From UBA2231 sp964415175 (GTDB lineage Bacteria; Elusimicrobiota; Elusimicrobia; Elusimicrobiales; UBA9959), in the NCBI GenBank assembly GCA_964415175.1, contig CAYPYG010000008.1, forward strand, positions 1-64,000: DNA of 64,000 nucleotides, in the 5' to 3' direction. Of the stretch, positions 34,484-42,395 are shown one piece after another. The stretch's first letter is position 1; each line of letters opens with the position of its first letter. The notes under the pieces were generated by a model that searched no databases, was not told the origin of the DNA, and was given only the letters and a program-made list of their open reading frames with translations. A program made the translations under genes and the position numbers.

Positions 34484-35440
34484 ATGAACAGGGAAGAGGC
34501 CGGAAGAACGGACGCCCTCAACAGCCTGATCTGGTGGCTGTCGAGGCCCTACGTCCTGTTCCTGGGCCTGGCCTTCCTGCTGACCCCCTCCTGCACCCTG
34601 CTCAACGCCCTCGAGTCGGGCGCGGAGTTCCTCAATATCGACCCCTCGGCCCGCGCGGCGGCCATGGGCAACGCCCAGTCGGCGCTGGCCCTCGGGGCGG
34701 AATCCGCCTGGTCCAACCCGGCCGGGCTGCTGGGTCTGCGCGGCCGCGAACTGGCCTTCATGAAAGCCGACTGGCCCGAGGACGGGACCTACAGCGCCGC
34801 CGCTTTCGCCGCCCCGATAAAGGACGGCTGGTCCGGGGCCTTCTCCTACGCCCGGCTGGATTACGGCGGCTTCGAAGGCCGCGACGAGAACAGGGCCGCC
34901 ACCGGCTCCTTCGAGGCGGCCGACCGGTCCTTCGCGCTCTCGGCCGCCGGGCCGATAGGCGGCGGCTTCGGTCTCGGCGTGACCGCCAGGCATTTCTCCT
35001 CCTATATCGCGGGCCGCACGGCCTCGGCCTTCTCGGCCGACGCCGGGCTGACGGCCAGGCTCTCCGCCCCGGTCAGGCTGGGCCTGGCGGTGCGCAACAT
35101 GGGCGGCGGCATGGACTACGGCTACGGGACCTCCCGCCTGCCGCTTTCGGTCAGCCTGGGCGCGGCGGTGAACCTGATCCCGGGTATGGCGCTGGCCGCC
35201 GACGTGAAACGCCTGGTCTATGACCGCGAGACCACCGTCAGCGTGGGCACGGAGTACATGCTGGGCGGCGCGATGACGATGCGCGGCGGTTACGCGGCGC
35301 GGATGGGCGGCGCGGACATGCTGGGCGGCTTCTCCGGCGGCCTCGGCATAATGATGTCCGGCCTGCGGCTGGATTATTCCTTCACCCCCTTCGCCGGCTT
35401 CGGCTCCTCCAAGCGGCTGACCATGGCCCTCGCCTTCTGA
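34484..35440 (+). CDS. PorV/PorQ-like outer-membrane protein
   Basis: This 318-residue protein has a hydrophobic N-terminal export segment (about 20-44, with a possible lipobox LTPSC), then the family hallmark FLNIDPSARAAAMGNAQ and AESAWSNPAGLLGL, followed by alternating beta strands to the end (RLDYSFTPFAGFGSSKRLTMALAF, here the strand ends in MALAF). It resembles the barrel half of the 30094-31929 protein. Position directly after the kelch protein suggests it handles or anchors that cargo (inference). A terminator follows. Confidence 0.82.
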   Translation: MNREEAGRTDALNSLIWWLSRPYVLFLGLAFLLTPSCTLLNALESGAEFLNIDPSARAAAMGNAQSALALGAESAWSNPAGLLGLRGRELAFMKADWPEDGTYSAAAFAAPIKDGWSGAFSYARLDYGGFEGRDENRAATGSFEAADRSFALSAAGPIGGGFGLGVTARHFSSYIAGRTASAFSADAGLTARLSAPVRLGLAVRNMGGGMDYGYGTSRLPLSVSLGAAVNLIPGMALAADVKRLVYDRETTVSVGTEYMLGGAMTMRGGYAARMGGADMLGGFSGGLGIMMSGLRLDYSFTPFAGFGSSKRLTMALAF

Positions 35441-35460
35441 ACCTTCGCGGACCCCGCCAT

Positions 35461-35486
35461 ACCCGGCCCCGGCCGGGTTTTTTATT
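35461..35486 (+). terminator. Intrinsic terminator of the kelch-PorV operon
   Basis: ACCCGGCC and GGCCGGGT form an 8-bp stem with a short loop, followed by TTTTTATT, 20 bp after the PorV-like stop codon. Confidence 0.85.
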
Positions 35487-35493
35487 GCCCATC

Positions 35494-35580
35494 GGGCCCC
35501 TTCTGGCTTAGGTCCATTTACCGGGCCGCGGGGGGCCGCTGGTCCATTGTGCGCGTCCCCGGGGCGGTGTAATATATATA
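35494..35580 (+). promoter_or_regulatory. GGNCC-box cluster and -10 of the DUF4105-like gene
   Basis: Five GGNCC boxes (35494, 35511, 35523, 35533, 35541) precede an AT-rich -10 (TAATAT/TATATA within 35570-35580). The ATG at 35586 comes only 5-7 nt after it, so the transcript may be leaderless. GGCTTAGGTCC (35505-35515) also occurs on the minus strand upstream of the C11 gene at 45503. Confidence 0.45.
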
Positions 35581-35585
35581 CACTG

Positions 35586-36824
35586 ATGCCGTCGTTAAAG
35601 CCCATTCTCCACGGAACTATCGCCGCGGCCCTGCTGTCCCTGTCCGCCGTCGGCTCGCGCGCCGGCGGCCTGGAGGACCTCAGGGCCGGGTCCGGGCCCT
35701 CCCCCGCGGGGCTGGCGCTAATCTCCGCGCAGGCCGCCCCGGAAGCCGTCCTTCCTTCCTCCCATAACAAGGAGCTATTCTCCGATTACCGCATCCGCTA
35801 TATCGTCAAAGGCCGCATGGATTTCAAGGCCTCCCCTCCGACGCTCACGGCCGAAACGGGCAAAGTCTTCAACGTCACGAAGTACCCCCTCTGGCTGCGG
35901 CTGGCGCAGGGCAGGACGGTCTGCGTCGAGGCTTACGCCCGGCAGCGCGACGATACCGCCGAGCTCGCGATAGAGAAGGTGCTGCCCCCGGACGCGCTGG
36001 AAGGCCTGGAGCCCTCCGATAAGATACGCGGCCTGCAGCGCGATCCCAGGCTGGCTTCCCGGGAGGGCGGCGTTTTCACGGTGGACAATATAGGCTGGGC
36101 GATGGAGCACGACGGCGAAGGGGCTATCGCCCGCGACGCGGACGGCAACCTGATAAGCGTCTGGCGCAGCGGCGTGCACGTGGACGCCTCGAAGCTGCTC
36201 GGCGCCTATTTCGTCAAGAAGACCGCCCTCAAGCCCGTGCGCTACGGCGACCACGGCATGCTGATGTTCACCTTCGCCCCCGGCGGGGCGGTCTCGCCCG
36301 ACGGCTCGGAGACGAACGCGCTCGTCGTCTCGCTGGACGCCTACTACAACGATCCCGAGAGGATGGTCTATTCCCCGGTGGACGCGCTGCGCGGCAAGTA
36401 CCAGGTCTATTACAGCATGCAGACCGCCGAGCGCTACAGCGAGCTCAAGTTCAACTACAACGAGTTCGGCATGCCCAATGACCTGGTGCTGGTGCCCTAC
36501 CGCCTGAACCTGGACCGCTCCGAGCTCGAGCGCCTCCTGGAGAACGCCATAGCCAAGGCCACGGACGACAATAAAGGCGAGATGTATTCCCTTTTCTACA
36601 ACAGCTGCGCCAACTCGGCCCTTTCGCTCATAAACAGCGCGGTCAAAGAAGACCGCAAGATAAAGGAAGGCTGGCTGCCGGAGTTGGTCTACCGCACCCA
36701 GGCCACCCTGCCAGACACGATGGCCCGCCTCATGATAAAGCGCGGCCTCTCCGGAGAAGCGCTGCCCGACATAACCAGGGACAATTACAGTTCCTACCTG
36801 CGGGACCTCACCGCGGCAGAATAA
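35586..36824 (+). CDS. Secreted DUF4105-like (Lnb N-terminal periplasmic) protein
   Basis: The 412-residue protein starts with a signal peptide (MPSLKPILHGTIAAALLSL... to SRAGG). The C-terminal half (about 230-370) resembles DUF4105: a conserved Tyr/Asn-rich core LKFNYNEFGMPNDLVLVPY and YSLFYNSCANSALSLI, matching the family's N-C-x-x motif region. Function of the family is uncertain, with a cysteine-peptidase-like fold proposed. I moved the start from 35547 to the ATG at 35586, which gives a proper signal peptide and lies directly after the -10. A terminator follows. Confidence 0.65.
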   Translation: MPSLKPILHGTIAAALLSLSAVGSRAGGLEDLRAGSGPSPAGLALISAQAAPEAVLPSSHNKELFSDYRIRYIVKGRMDFKASPPTLTAETGKVFNVTKYPLWLRLAQGRTVCVEAYARQRDDTAELAIEKVLPPDALEGLEPSDKIRGLQRDPRLASREGGVFTVDNIGWAMEHDGEGAIARDADGNLISVWRSGVHVDASKLLGAYFVKKTALKPVRYGDHGMLMFTFAPGGAVSPDGSETNALVVSLDAYYNDPERMVYSPVDALRGKYQVYYSMQTAERYSELKFNYNEFGMPNDLVLVPYRLNLDRSELERLLENAIAKATDDNKGEMYSLFYNSCANSALSLINSAVKEDRKIKEGWLPELVYRTQATLPDTMARLMIKRGLSGEALPDITRDNYSSYLRDLTAAE

Positions 36825-36852
36825 ACACCCCGCGATAAAAGAATAAGAGTGA

Positions 36853-36883
36853 CGGCCCGGCTCCTGACCGGGCCGCCGCTTTT
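36853..36883 (+). terminator. Intrinsic terminator of the DUF4105-like gene
   Basis: CGGCCCGG (36853-36860) pairs with CCGGGCCG (36868-36875), followed by CCGCTTTTG. The convergent gene at 37008 has its own imperfect GC-rich hairpin at about 36963-36990. Confidence 0.65.
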
Positions 36884-37007
36884 GTAAACACCCCCCGCTC
36901 CATGCGCGGGAGGACATCCCGCCGGAACCGCGCCCGCCATCCGCGGCGCCGGGCATGAAGAAGGGCGGGGGCCTTCCGGCCGCCCGCCCCGTCCTTTTTT
37001 CAGGTCC

Positions 37008-38003
37008 TTATCGGAATTCGCCGGTATAGGAGACTGTCGCGCTGCCGTCCCTGTTTATGGTCCAGTGGTCTATGGTGGTCCCGCCTATGTCCGCCGCGTA
37101 CTTGGCGGCGTCGGCTTCCAGCGCGCTCCTGGAGACCGGGCAGGTGAAAGCGGCGGGAGAGCCCCGCTTGACGGCCGACTCCGCCAGGCTCGTCCTGAAC
37201 TTCTCGAGGCCGGACTCGCTGGCGAACTTGGAACAGTTGTGGTTCTCCTGCATGGTGCGGTCGATATACACGGAAAGATCTACCGGTTTGGCCGGTTTCC
37301 AGTTCCCGGCCTCGCAGACGACATAGGGGCCCAGGTTGTATTCCTCTCCCAGTATATCGTCGCGCTTCTGCAGTATATGGTTCCAGAACCTCATGCCGTT
37401 GAAATTGGCCGAAAGGTCGGCGTAGGAGAACACGCCGGTGGCGGCCAGGTTCCCGCCCAGGTAGGTTTTCTCCGAGGCCGCTCCCAGCCAGAGCACGCGC
37501 TCCATCGGCATGCCCTCCAGGTAATGGCGGGTGAAATAGCGGCGCCCGTAGCCGAACATATGCTCCAGCTTGTCCACGCCTATGACCAGCCCGCCGACCT
37601 TGATGTTCGGCGCCAGGGTAAGCTGGCTCCTGGCCAGGAAAAGGCCGCTGGTGATATCCCAGTCCTTGTAGACCGACTCCTTGAGCGGGATGACGGTGCG
37701 GGCCATCCGTCCGTCGAGGATATCGTCCACCACGACGCTGCGGCCGTGGATGTTGAAGAGGCGCTTGAGGCCGTCGTAAAGCCGCTCCTCGTCCGTGCCG
37801 CCGAAGACAGTCTCCTCCCCGCCGCAACCGCCGGCCGCGTTGAGCCGGTCCAGCTCGCCGGCGAGCAGGCGGTTGACGTGCTGGTTGAGCTCGGCGGTTA
37901 TGTCGACGATATCCTCGTCCGGGACCGTGTAATGATCGGCCTCGGAAGACCAGGCGGGGACTGAGGAAAATATTATCGCGGCAAAAAGGGCTTTAAACTT
38001 CAT
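37008..38003 (-). CDS. Secreted protein of unknown function
   Basis: The 331-residue protein has a short signal peptide (MKFKALFAAIIFSSVPAWSSE). I do not recognise a family. The mature part contains VIGVDKLEHMFGYGRRYF and SYADLSANFNGMRFWNHIL, and three or more cysteines (GGCGG, YVVCEAGN, NHNCSKF, FTCPVSR) that could form disulfides. An ATG at 38042 would place 13 residues before the signal peptide; the ATG at 38001-38003 has a perfect GGAGGAAC site and is preferred. It is monocistronic and convergent with the DUF4105-like gene. Confidence 0.75.
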   Translation of the reverse strand: MKFKALFAAIIFSSVPAWSSEADHYTVPDEDIVDITAELNQHVNRLLAGELDRLNAAGGCGGEETVFGGTDEERLYDGLKRLFNIHGRSVVVDDILDGRMARTVIPLKESVYKDWDITSGLFLARSQLTLAPNIKVGGLVIGVDKLEHMFGYGRRYFTRHYLEGMPMERVLWLGAASEKTYLGGNLAATGVFSYADLSANFNGMRFWNHILQKRDDILGEEYNLGPYVVCEAGNWKPAKPVDLSVYIDRTMQENHNCSKFASESGLEKFRTSLAESAVKRGSPAAFTCPVSRSALEADAAKYAADIGGTTIDHWTINRDGSATVSYTGEFR

Positions 38004-38040
38004 GTTCCTCCCTGGGCCGCAGATCCGCGGCCCTGATATC

Positions 38041-38157
38041 AATATATTAACAGGAGGCGGGCGGCCGCGTAAGGGCCATTGGGCGCATCGCCGCGGGCCG
38101 ATGGACCGGGGCCGGAAGGCCCCCCGGCTTCCCCCCTACCCGCCAATTTGCTATTTT
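38041..38157. promoter_or_regulatory. Divergent GGNCC-type promoters (secreted protein and NCS2 permease)
   Basis: Leftward: GGCCC (plus-strand GGGCC at 38073-38077), then a TATATT -10 (38041-38046). Rightward: GGCCC at 38118-38122, then TATTTT (38152-38157), 34 nt apart, with the ATG 8 nt later and no Shine-Dalgarno, which suggests a leaderless permease mRNA. More GGNCC boxes fill the space between. Confidence 0.45.
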
Positions 38158-38165
38158 CATTATTA

Positions 38166-39461
38166 ATGGAAGACAAGCTCTATTACCCCGAAGACAGGAT
38201 CCCCCTTAAAAGACTTATACCGATGGGCATGCAGCATGTCGTGGCGATGTTCGGCGCCACCGTGCTGGCGCCGGTGCTGATGGGCTTCAACCCGCAGACC
38301 GCCGTGTTCTTCTCCGGCGTCGGCACGCTCATCTTCATAGCGATAACGCGCTTCAAGGTGCCCAGCTACCTGGGTTCCTCCTTCGCCTTCATCGGCCCCG
38401 TGCTGGCCGTGACCGGCGGCCGGCCCGAGGGCATACCCGCCGCGCTCTGCGGCATAGCCGGGGCGGCGCTGCTCTACGCCCTGGCCGGGGCCTACACTAT
38501 GAAAAAGGGGTCCGGCTGGATAGACCGCCTGATGCCGCCCGTGGTCACCGGTTCGGTGGTGGCGCTCATCGGCCTCAACCTGGCGGGCTCGGCCGTGCAG
38601 AACGCCGTCAACGCGGACTTCGTTCTCGCGACCCGCCATGATTACCTGGTCTTCGGGGCCGCCGCCTTCACCTTCCTCGCCTCGGCTGCGGTCTCCATCT
38701 ACGCGCGCGGCTTCCTGCGCCTGCTGCCGATACTCACCGGCGTCGTCGCCGGCTGCGTACTGTCGGCCTGGCTGGGGCTGATAAGCCCGGAGAACTGGGC
38801 CGCCGTGGTGAACGCGCCCTGGCTGGGCCTGCCGCCTTTCCGGTCGCCCGTTTTCTCGCTGCCCGCACTTCTGGTCATAGCCCCCGTCTTCGTGGTGCTG
38901 GTCGCCGAGAACAAGGGCCATATCGAGGCCATCGGCGGCTATATGAAGCGCGACCTCAACCCTCATCTCGGCCGGGCCTATATGGGCGACGCCGTCGCCT
39001 CTTTCGTCTCGGCGATGGGCGGCGGCACGCCGCAGACCACCTACGCCGAGAACATGGGCGTGATGGCGATAACCCGCGTCTTCAGCGTCTATAACTTCGT
39101 GGCCGCGGCCTGCATCGCCGTGCTGCTGGGCCTCTGCCCCAAGTTCGGCGCGCTGATACAGGCCATCCCCGCGCCGGTGCTGGGCGGCGTCACGCTGATC
39201 CTCTACGGCCTGATAGCGCTGATGGGCGTGAAGATCTGGCTGGACGCGAAAGTCGATTTCTGCTCGCATAAGAACCTGATAATCGCCGGCGCCTCCCTCA
39301 TAGCGGCCACCGGCCTCGGGGTGAAGGGCATCACGGTCGCCGGCGTGAACATAGCCGGCATAGCCTTCGGCACGGTCCTGGCCGTGCTGCTGAACCTGCT
39401 GCTGTCACTGGGCGGCGCGGAAGACCCGCAGGACAGGCGCGCCTGCGAAACGGGCATCTAA
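38166..39461 (+). CDS. uraA: NCS2-family uracil/xanthine permease
   Basis: A 431-residue proton-coupled nucleobase transporter of the UraA type. After the ATG at 38166 comes DRIPLKRLIPMGMQHVVAMFGATV, typical of the family (GMQH at the first helix); the substrate-site glutamate is in LVIAPVFVVLVAENKGHIEA and GGGTPQTTYAENMGVMA. About 14 membrane segments. A longer frame from 38079 adds 29 residues without homology. Uracil is the likeliest substrate, consistent with a pyrimidine gene (pyrB) elsewhere in the window. glpT follows after 8 bp. Confidence 0.88.
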   Translation: MEDKLYYPEDRIPLKRLIPMGMQHVVAMFGATVLAPVLMGFNPQTAVFFSGVGTLIFIAITRFKVPSYLGSSFAFIGPVLAVTGGRPEGIPAALCGIAGAALLYALAGAYTMKKGSGWIDRLMPPVVTGSVVALIGLNLAGSAVQNAVNADFVLATRHDYLVFGAAAFTFLASAAVSIYARGFLRLLPILTGVVAGCVLSAWLGLISPENWAAVVNAPWLGLPPFRSPVFSLPALLVIAPVFVVLVAENKGHIEAIGGYMKRDLNPHLGRAYMGDAVASFVSAMGGGTPQTTYAENMGVMAITRVFSVYNFVAAACIAVLLGLCPKFGALIQAIPAPVLGGVTLILYGLIALMGVKIWLDAKVDFCSHKNLIIAGASLIAATGLGVKGITVAGVNIAGIAFGTVLAVLLNLLLSLGGAEDPQDRRACETGI

Positions 39462-39469
39462 GGAGCCTC

Positions 39470-40849
39470 ATGCTGGACAAATTCCTCTCGATATACCGGC
39501 CCGCGAAGTTCATCGCTCCGCTGCCGAAGGAAAAGATAGACCCCGAGTATAAAAAGCTCCGCTGGCAGGTGATGCTGACCATCTTCTTCGGCTACGCCGG
39601 GTTCTACCTGGTCCGCAAGAACTTCTCGCTGGCCAAGCCCTACCTGATAAGCGAGTTCGGCTTCTCCAAGGGCGACGTAGGCCTGATAGCGGCGGCGCTC
39701 TCGGTCGCTTACGGTCTGAGCAAGTTCGTGATGGGCAATGTCTCGGACCGCTCCAACCCGCGCTATTTCATGGCCACCGGCCTGATACTCTCGGGGGCGA
39801 TAAACCTGGTGTTCCCGTCGCTGACCTCGGCGCTCTGGGCGCTGACGGCGCTGTGGTTCGTCAACGGCTGGGTGCAGGGCATGGGCTGGCCGCCCTGCGC
39901 GCGCACGCTTACGCACTGGTTCAGCGATTCCGAGCGCGGCACCAAGTTCGCCATCTGGAACCTGGCGCACAATGTCGGCGGCGGCATAGTCGGGCCGATA
40001 ATCAACTGGGCGCTGGCGCTGGCGGCGGCGTTGTCGCTGGGCGCGCTGCTCGGCGACCGCCTGCCCTTCTACCTGATCTTCTACGTGCCGGCGCTGATGT
40101 CGATAGGCATGGGCCTGCTGATAGCCGTCTTCCTGCGCGACACGCCGCAGAGCTGCGGCCTGCCGGCCATCGAGGACCATACCGGCGACCGGCCCGACAC
40201 CTGCGTGGACGACCCGGAGCGCGAACTGGGGGCCAAGGAGATCTTCACCCGCTTCGTCTTCAGGAATAAAATGCTCTGGCTCATCGCCGCGGCGAACGTC
40301 TTCGTCTATGTCATACGCTACGGCGTGCTGGACTGGGCGCCCACCTACCTCACGCAGGTCAAGCAATGCCCGGCCGACATGGCGCGCTGGCAGTTCTTCA
40401 TCTACGAGTACGCCGGCATCCCCGGCACGCTGCTGGCCGGCTGGGCCTCGGACCGGCTCTTCGGCGGCCGCAGGGGCCCCGTCTCGGTCATCTACATGCT
40501 GCTGGTGACCGTCGCGGTCTGGGTGTACTGGAAGAACCCGGCGGGCAATTTCATGGTGGATTCGGCCGCGCTGTTCGTCATCGGCTTCCTCATCTACGGC
40601 CCGGTCATGCTCATCGGCGTGAGCGCCGTGGACCTGGTGCCCAAGAAGGCGGCCGGCACCGCCGCCGGCTTCACGGGGCTTTTCGGCTACATGGGCGGCG
40701 CGGTCATAGCCGAGCTCGGCATGGGCCGCGTGGTGGACAAATGGGGCTGGGACGGCGGCTTTCTTCTGCTGCTGGCCTCCTGCGCCCTGGCGATAATACT
40801 GCTGGCTTTCACCTGGCGCACGCATCACCAGGACTGCAAACTCAGGTAA
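39470..40849 (+). CDS. glpT: Glycerol-3-phosphate (organophosphate:phosphate) antiporter
   Basis: A 459-residue OPA-family MFS transporter. Signature regions are YAGFYLVRKNFSLAKPYL (the phosphate-binding Arg in the first helix), NGWVQGMGWPPCARTLTHWF and NLAHNVGGGIVGP. It imports sn-glycerol-3-phosphate in exchange for phosphate. A strong AGGAG lies before the ATG. The next gene encodes a glycerophosphodiester phosphodiesterase, which supplies its substrate, so the pair scavenges glycerol phosphate from phospholipid debris. Confidence 0.9.
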   Translation: MLDKFLSIYRPAKFIAPLPKEKIDPEYKKLRWQVMLTIFFGYAGFYLVRKNFSLAKPYLISEFGFSKGDVGLIAAALSVAYGLSKFVMGNVSDRSNPRYFMATGLILSGAINLVFPSLTSALWALTALWFVNGWVQGMGWPPCARTLTHWFSDSERGTKFAIWNLAHNVGGGIVGPIINWALALAAALSLGALLGDRLPFYLIFYVPALMSIGMGLLIAVFLRDTPQSCGLPAIEDHTGDRPDTCVDDPERELGAKEIFTRFVFRNKMLWLIAAANVFVYVIRYGVLDWAPTYLTQVKQCPADMARWQFFIYEYAGIPGTLLAGWASDRLFGGRRGPVSVIYMLLVTVAVWVYWKNPAGNFMVDSAALFVIGFLIYGPVMLIGVSAVDLVPKKAAGTAAGFTGLFGYMGGAVIAELGMGRVVDKWGWDGGFLLLLASCALAIILLAFTWRTHHQDCKLR

Positions 40850-40862
40850 AAGGGGAATTGAT

Positions 40863-41747
40863 ATGAAGAAGACGGCTCTCGCGCTCATAGCGCTCATGAT
40901 GGCGGCCTCGGCCTCCGCGGAAGGGGTGCGCCGGGTCTGGGTGGAGGGGCACCGCGGCTCGCGCGGCACCCACCCCGAGGACACGATACCCGCCTTCGAG
41001 GAAGCGCTGCGCGCCGGCGTCGACGTCCTGGAATTCGACCTGGGCGTAACGAAGGACAATATCGTAGTCGTCTCGCACGACCCGTACGTCGGCCCGGTCA
41101 TCTGCCTCGGCCCCGGCGGCGCGAAGATGGAGTCGCCGGTGGCCATACGCTCGCTGACGCTCAAGGAACTGAAAGAGTACGACTGCGGCTCGCTGAAGAA
41201 CCCGCGCTTCCCGGAACAGACCCCGGTGCCCGGCACCCGCATCCCCACGCTGGACGAGGTGCTTGCCTACGCGAAGGCGTCCAACCACCCGGCCGCCGCC
41301 CGGGTCCGTTTCAACATAGAGACCAAGCTCTCTCCCGGCGAACCGGAGCTGGCCCCCGCGCCGGCCGACTTCGCCCGGCTGGTCGCGGCCGTACTGAAAA
41401 AACACGGCGTGGAGAAACGGACGGTGGTCCAGTCCTTCGATTACCGCACGCTGGTGGAGATGAAGAAGATCGCCCCTTCCGTTAGAACGGCACAGCTGAC
41501 GACCGACAACCTGCTGGACCCGGATTCGGTCGTGCGCGGCTCGAAGGCCGACATCTGGAGCCCCTACTTCAAATGGATAAACGCGGAGGCCGTGAAAAAG
41601 GCGCAGAAGGCCGGCATACAGGTGGTGCCGTGGACCCTCAATTCCGAGGAGGAGTGGGACCTGGCCGTCTCCTACGGCGTGGACGGCATCATCACCGACT
41701 ATCCCGCTAAACTCATAGCCCACCTCAAAAAGAAGAAGCTGCGCTGA
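40863..41747 (+). CDS. glpQ: Secreted glycerophosphodiester phosphodiesterase
   Basis: The 294-residue protein has a signal peptide (to about 20, ASASAEG) and a GDPD TIM barrel. Catalytic residues appear in EGHRGSRGTHPEDTIPAF (His-Arg and Glu), EFDLGVTKDNIVVVSHDP (metal Glu/Asp and second His), RFNIETKLS, and the C-terminal YGVDGIITDYP. It hydrolyses deacylated phospholipids to glycerol-3-phosphate in the periplasm, feeding the adjacent glpT. Confidence 0.93.
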   Translation: MKKTALALIALMMAASASAEGVRRVWVEGHRGSRGTHPEDTIPAFEEALRAGVDVLEFDLGVTKDNIVVVSHDPYVGPVICLGPGGAKMESPVAIRSLTLKELKEYDCGSLKNPRFPEQTPVPGTRIPTLDEVLAYAKASNHPAAARVRFNIETKLSPGEPELAPAPADFARLVAAVLKKHGVEKRTVVQSFDYRTLVEMKKIAPSVRTAQLTTDNLLDPDSVVRGSKADIWSPYFKWINAEAVKKAQKAGIQVVPWTLNSEEEWDLAVSYGVDGIITDYPAKLIAHLKKKKLR

Positions 41748-41767
41748 ACCCGCGCAGCTTCCGTCGA

Positions 41768-41788
41768 ACCCCCGCCTTTCGGGCGGGG
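41768..41788. terminator. GC hairpin between convergent glpQ and the 41808 gene
   Basis: CCCCGCC and GGGCGGGG pair around TTTC. There is no T run directly after it, so termination is plausible but weakly supported. Confidence 0.35.
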
Positions 41789-41807
41789 CCAGTTCTCTCC
41801 GGGGGCG

Positions 41808-42395
41808 CTACACGCCCTTGAACGAATCCGCGAGCCGCCTGAACACCGGCAGGTACTTCCCGTAATCGGCCTTGGCGGCCGAGAAATGCAGCACGTGGAA
41901 GCCGCCGCCCTTCGCGGCCGGCACCACGTAGAACATCTCCTTCATAACGACGCTTTCTTCCGACCTGCTCTCCGGGTAAAGGAACCTCTTCTCCTCGTTC
42001 ACCATGGTGAACGCCGCGGCTTTCGCCTTGCCCACGGCGGTCTTCTTGACCGGGCCATAGGTCTCGGTCGGGCTTTTGGTCTCGCCGAGGGCGTTCCTCG
42101 AATTGCGCTTTATGAAGTCGTCCTTGTCCTTGAAATCGGCGTTGCCCTGGGCGTAATAGGTGACGTAGATGACCGCCGGGGCCTTGCCGGCCTTGGGCGC
42201 GGTCAGCTCTACCCCGTAGATGCCGTCCTCCTCCTGGTAGGCTTCGTCGTGGGTGAACTGCCAGTCGGCCGGCAGTTCGCAGGAGAAATATCCGCCGTCC
42301 ATCTTAAAATCCCTGTATTTGGGCGCCTGCGGGGCGTCCTTGGCCGCGAGGGCCGCGGAAAGGCAGACGAGGACGGCGGCGGCCAGGCGCGTCAT
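41808..42395 (-). CDS. Small secreted protein, PsbP/DUF1795-like
   Basis: The 195-residue protein has a signal peptide (MTRLAAAVLVCLSAALA) and a compact alpha/beta domain (about 28-195) with YFSCELPADWQFT near its start and a final helix RRLADSFKGV. This overall pattern resembles PsbP/DUF1795-type proteins; the match is by general shape only. It is the last gene of a three-gene leftward unit and overlaps the upstream gene (ATGA). Confidence 0.6.
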   Translation of the reverse strand: MTRLAAAVLVCLSAALAAKDAPQAPKYRDFKMDGGYFSCELPADWQFTHDEAYQEEDGIYGVELTAPKAGKAPAVIYVTYYAQGNADFKDKDDFIKRNSRNALGETKSPTETYGPVKKTAVGKAKAAAFTMVNEEKRFLYPESRSEESVVMKEMFYVVPAAKGGGFHVLHFSAAKADYGKYLPVFRRLADSFKGV

